64,000 nt of DNA from Tipula vernalis (lineage: Eukaryota; Arthropoda; Insecta; Diptera; Tipulidae), in NCBI GenBank assembly GCA_958295665.1, contig OY282559.1, forward strand, positions 270,022,347 to 270,086,346, read 5' to 3'. This document shows, in pieces, positions 61,687 to 64,000 of this stretch. How positions within the stretch are numbered: position 1 is the first letter of the stretch; the number at the start of each line of letters is the position of its first letter. The translations under genes and the position numbers were made by a program. The notes under the pieces are model-generated. The model was not told the origin of the DNA. It saw nothing but the letters and a program-made list of their open reading frames with translations, and did no database searches.

Positions 61687-61989
61687 TCCATTTTTCCTTA
61701 AGCTTTGATCCTAACAAAAAAGTGCAGCAAACCTTTATTGTAGAGAATTTTATGTAGATTAATTTAGTATTTAGGCATTTTTTTGATAGAATCAGTGGTT
61801 TTTGAGTTATTAACGAAAAATTGAAAAAAAGGACCTTTTGAGACCCCCACCACCCTTAGCTTCACCCCCACACACCCCTCAGTATTTTTAGTATGTTATT
61901 AAGGACATCTTCCCCTACAACTAAACCAATTTTGGCTTCTACATGAATTATTTCCGCTATTTGATATTTTTTGGTCTTCTTTGCCTGGA
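61687..61989 (-). repeat. Right long terminal inverted repeat
   Basis: Reverse complement of 59021-59297, a little longer because of an extra short segment near 61745-61765. Confidence 0.85.
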
Positions 61990-62706
61990 CTAAAATCTGT
62001 TAAGAAATAGAAGATAAGTTCCATCCTAATTGGCCATTGATTAAATTTGCTAGAGGTCCAATTTGAAATGTAAAAGGTTCAATTTGAGGTTTGAGATATT
62101 AACAGTGACCTATCTTAATTCTTAAACAATATTTGTGAACAGTTTGGTTCAAATCGGTCAAGGCGTTTGGATTTGTTTAAATATCATACACATATGCTGT
62201 ACATACATACAAACACTCACTTATATAGATTGTTCAACTGCTCACTGAACACTAATCCAACCCCAACTCGACCCCAATTCAACCCGCATATGGCTCTCAA
62301 TCCAATCTTCAAACCAGCATCTATAACACATTGGCCAAATGCTCACTATATCTTAATCCAACCACAACTTCAACTTGCAAATTAACCCCTAACTTTATTT
62401 CTATAACCAGGTGCTTTTGGTCAATTCGTATGGTAGGTACCCGACCTTTTTGACGTACAAGTTCCAACAGCTTTTCAATTCTCCGCCTTGATCATAGAAA
62501 CAGATTGACGAAAAACAAATTATAAATCCGACAAGCCGTTCTCACATGACATTCAGACATCCAGACAGACAGACGGACATTTCATTGTTTTTGCTTTTCT
62601 AGACTCAGGAACTTTCAAAACGTCGAGAAAAGTGATTTTGGACTCAATAAATTGTTGGTCATTTTTGACAGGAATTCAATACTTTGGTCTTTATAGACCG
62701 AAGTAA

Positions 62707-63400
62707 TTTATGTTACATTCTGAAGAGGAAGATCAGCAGAAGAAACTGTACATCGATTTTCATCGATGATGTTTGATCACCATGTATTGCGTATTTATTA
62801 AATTCATTTTATGTTATCGAATATCAACTTTCTGATCTCGATATACGTGAGGTTGATCGCCAGTGCAGGAAATTTCGGCTCACACAGATCCTATACCCTT
62901 TGAAGCGCTTCGTCGCATGTCGCGGAAGTTCTGAAGAAGTATTCAGTAACAACTGATCGAGCTTCGTCGGGGCATACAATAATCAAACTTTGACGCATTT
63001 TATATGACATCTCAATACTTTATTTATAGACACTAAATCACCTGGTATTTTTACAAAGTTATTTTATTATCGCAGCACACAACTAAACCCACTATATTCA
63101 TCACGATGGCAAACGGATCAACAAACAATCCAACACTATTGGAATTGGTGAGCCGAAGAATATTTAACGCTCGCCAAGAAAAACATAATCACCGGAATCA
63201 ATGACTGTTGGAAAATTAAATAATATTCAAAACAATTATAGAAACACGTTTCCCGAAACATAAATATGTCAGCACGGCTTTAAATGCTACTCTTTTTCAA
63301 TCAATTTTATTTTATGAAAAAATGGTGGTTCCCATTTGTTGATGGAGTGATGGCGACTAAAAAATTATTTTTATTTTTATTACAAAACTAATGTTGATAG
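62707..63400. other. Gap, nothing recognised
   Basis: No supported coding frame, terminal repeat or array. It may belong in part to the BEL/Pao element's 3' end or flank. Confidence 0.4.
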
Positions 63401-63822
63401 TACATAAAAATTATGTTAGGTGGCTATTCATTAAAACAAACTGAATTTAACCAAAATAATAACTACTGAATGCAACCAACAAAAATTTGACATGATAATA
63501 ATAATACGGTCAGCTGTCATTACTGGATATAAGCAAATCACTGGTAAGCTAAAAAAAATTACAATATTTACGTAACTTGAATTGAATGCTATTAATTAAG
63601 TACTATAAATGTTTTTCAGAATTCTACAATAACGCTTAAATATATGATTGCAGTGTAATGACAACTTTTGAAATATTACAGATAAGTTTTGAATACAAAT
63701 TTTACTCTAAATGACAAGAAAATAAATATCTTAATATATTCTAGGCATAGGCATCTATACGTCATCTGTTGCTTCAACATACTCCCGGACTATTAAAACT
63801 CCAGTTTTTAATACACAAATGT
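63401..63822 (-). other. Probable 3' UTR and LTR of a BEL/Pao element
   Basis: Downstream of the pol stop on the minus strand, TCCGGGAGTA is followed at about 63780 by TGTTGAAGCAACAG, a plausible LTR start (TGTTG). Without the other LTR the extent cannot be fixed. Confidence 0.35.
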
Positions 63823-64000
63823 TTATGAAATGGTGTTGGAGTTACTGGATTCTTCATCTGATATCAATTGGCATACTTTGACAATCGGCCTTCTTATGAT
63901 CCCTGATGATGTTTTGACTGATACGACACGTACTAAACCATCCTTGCCTGGATGACATTCGAAAATACGACCCATTGACCATTTCGAGGGAGGCATGTTG
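63823..64000 (-). CDS. pol: BEL/Pao pol C-terminus (partial)
   Basis: 58 codons open to the window edge, ending TAA at 63823-63825. The peptide has PPSKWSMGRIFECHPGKDGL, VRVVSVKTSSG and IIRRPIVKVCQL, the standard end of the BEL/Pao integrase region (PP..W..GRV...HPG.DG..RVV.VKT..G...RP+.K). The piece shows no stop or shift, so the rest of this element to the right may be well preserved. Confidence 0.85.
   Translation of the reverse strand, partial: NMPPSKWSMGRIFECHPGKDGLVRVVSVKTSSGIIRRPIVKVCQLISDEESSNSNTIS

Larger units (their letters stand above)
59021..61989 (-). mobile_element. Long-TIR DNA element of unassigned superfamily
   Basis: 2969 bp with long inverted repeats starting TCCAGGCAA: left 59021-59297, right about 61687-61989. 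They match over nearly their whole length, including CGGAAATAATTCATGTAGAA and TTTTTCGTTAATAACTCAAA. Flanks are CTAAAATAG (59012-59020) and CTAAAATCT (61990-61998), a probable 9-bp duplication with two changed bases. The target matches the family A ~105-bp unit, which shows the insertion came later. Long TIRs and 9-bp duplications suggest a Mutator-like transposition mechanism, but the encoded protein is not a recognised Mutator transposase. It holds one minus-strand gene. Confidence 0.8.
56355..62706 (+). repeat. Family A composite repeat, copy 3, with two nested transposons
   Basis: Left end ACTTCGGTC at 56391-56399; CAACTC tract to 56870; CATCATAC array to 57070, resuming after the mariner at 58298-58340; spacer d; one forward ~105-bp unit (58430-58520) and several inverted units (58560-59020), resuming at 61990; module f at 62100-62200; module g; module h to the right end GACCGAAGT at 62696-62704. 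The last 24 bases (62681-62704) form a stem-loop, ACTTTGGTCT with AGACCGAAGT around TTAT. With the two insertions removed the copy is about 2.2 kb. The unique core is not seen. Confidence 0.75.

Noticed and set aside
59021..61989. Calling the element a Mutator-like transposon outright
   Set aside because: TIR length and the probable 9-bp duplication fit, but the duplication is imperfect and the gene shows no Mutator transposase motif I can identify.

Overview
The window is eukaryotic, AT-rich and almost entirely repetitive. I recognise no host protein-coding gene, tRNA or rRNA. The transposon set points to an insect: a 17.6/297/gypsy-type errantivirus, a LOA-like LINE, Jockey-like LINEs, a Penelope element, a DD41D mariner, piggyBac, hAT, BEL/Pao and several eroded Ty3/gypsy copies. 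A fly (Diptera) is the best guess. The layered nesting and long satellites look like pericentromeric or other low-recombination heterochromatin; that is inference.

Layout: 1-2095 holds a Jockey-like LINE relic. 2108-4768 is copy 1 of an uncharacterised composite repeat, called 'family A' here. 5640-6330 is a LINE reverse transcriptase relic (-). 6641-9790 is a LOA-like LINE (-) with a (TTAGG)4-like tail. 10213-11300 is a Ty3/gypsy integrase relic. 11446-18997 is a complete two-LTR errantivirus (-) with a TATA duplication and gag, pol and env all damaged. 19002-21450 is non-coding. 21888-23756 is family A copy 4 (-). 23985-25860 is a Ty3/gypsy relic. 26521-31130 is a GAATTC-rich satellite with a 20-bp unit and a 1.2-1.4 kb higher-order repeat. 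31372-32640 is a piggyBac relic (-). 32690-33480 is a fold-back element. 35679-37733 is family A copy 2, followed to 39540 by CAACTC-type repeats. 39548-41330 holds a gypsy relic and a mariner fragment.

From 43454 to 53489 a pair of inverted repeats brackets a Penelope element that appears split by a 4.86 kb insert. The insert carries a 2.7 kb AAAAGTTT satellite. 53585-56123 is a non-autonomous hAT element with a perfect 8-bp target duplication. 56355-62706 is family A copy 3, holding two nested DNA transposons: a DD41D mariner (57075-58297) and a 2.97 kb element (59021-61989). The latter has ~280-300 bp inverted repeats, a probable 9-bp duplication and a broken intron-containing gene with nuclease-like acidic motifs and a cysteine-rich C-terminus. 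63823-64000 is the end of a BEL/Pao pol gene (-).

Nothing here works as a host pathway. The genes are self-replication modules, nearly all decayed. The two most interesting objects are family A and the long-TIR element at 59021-61989. Family A has a fixed module order, arrays inverted about a unique core, and complementary ends.
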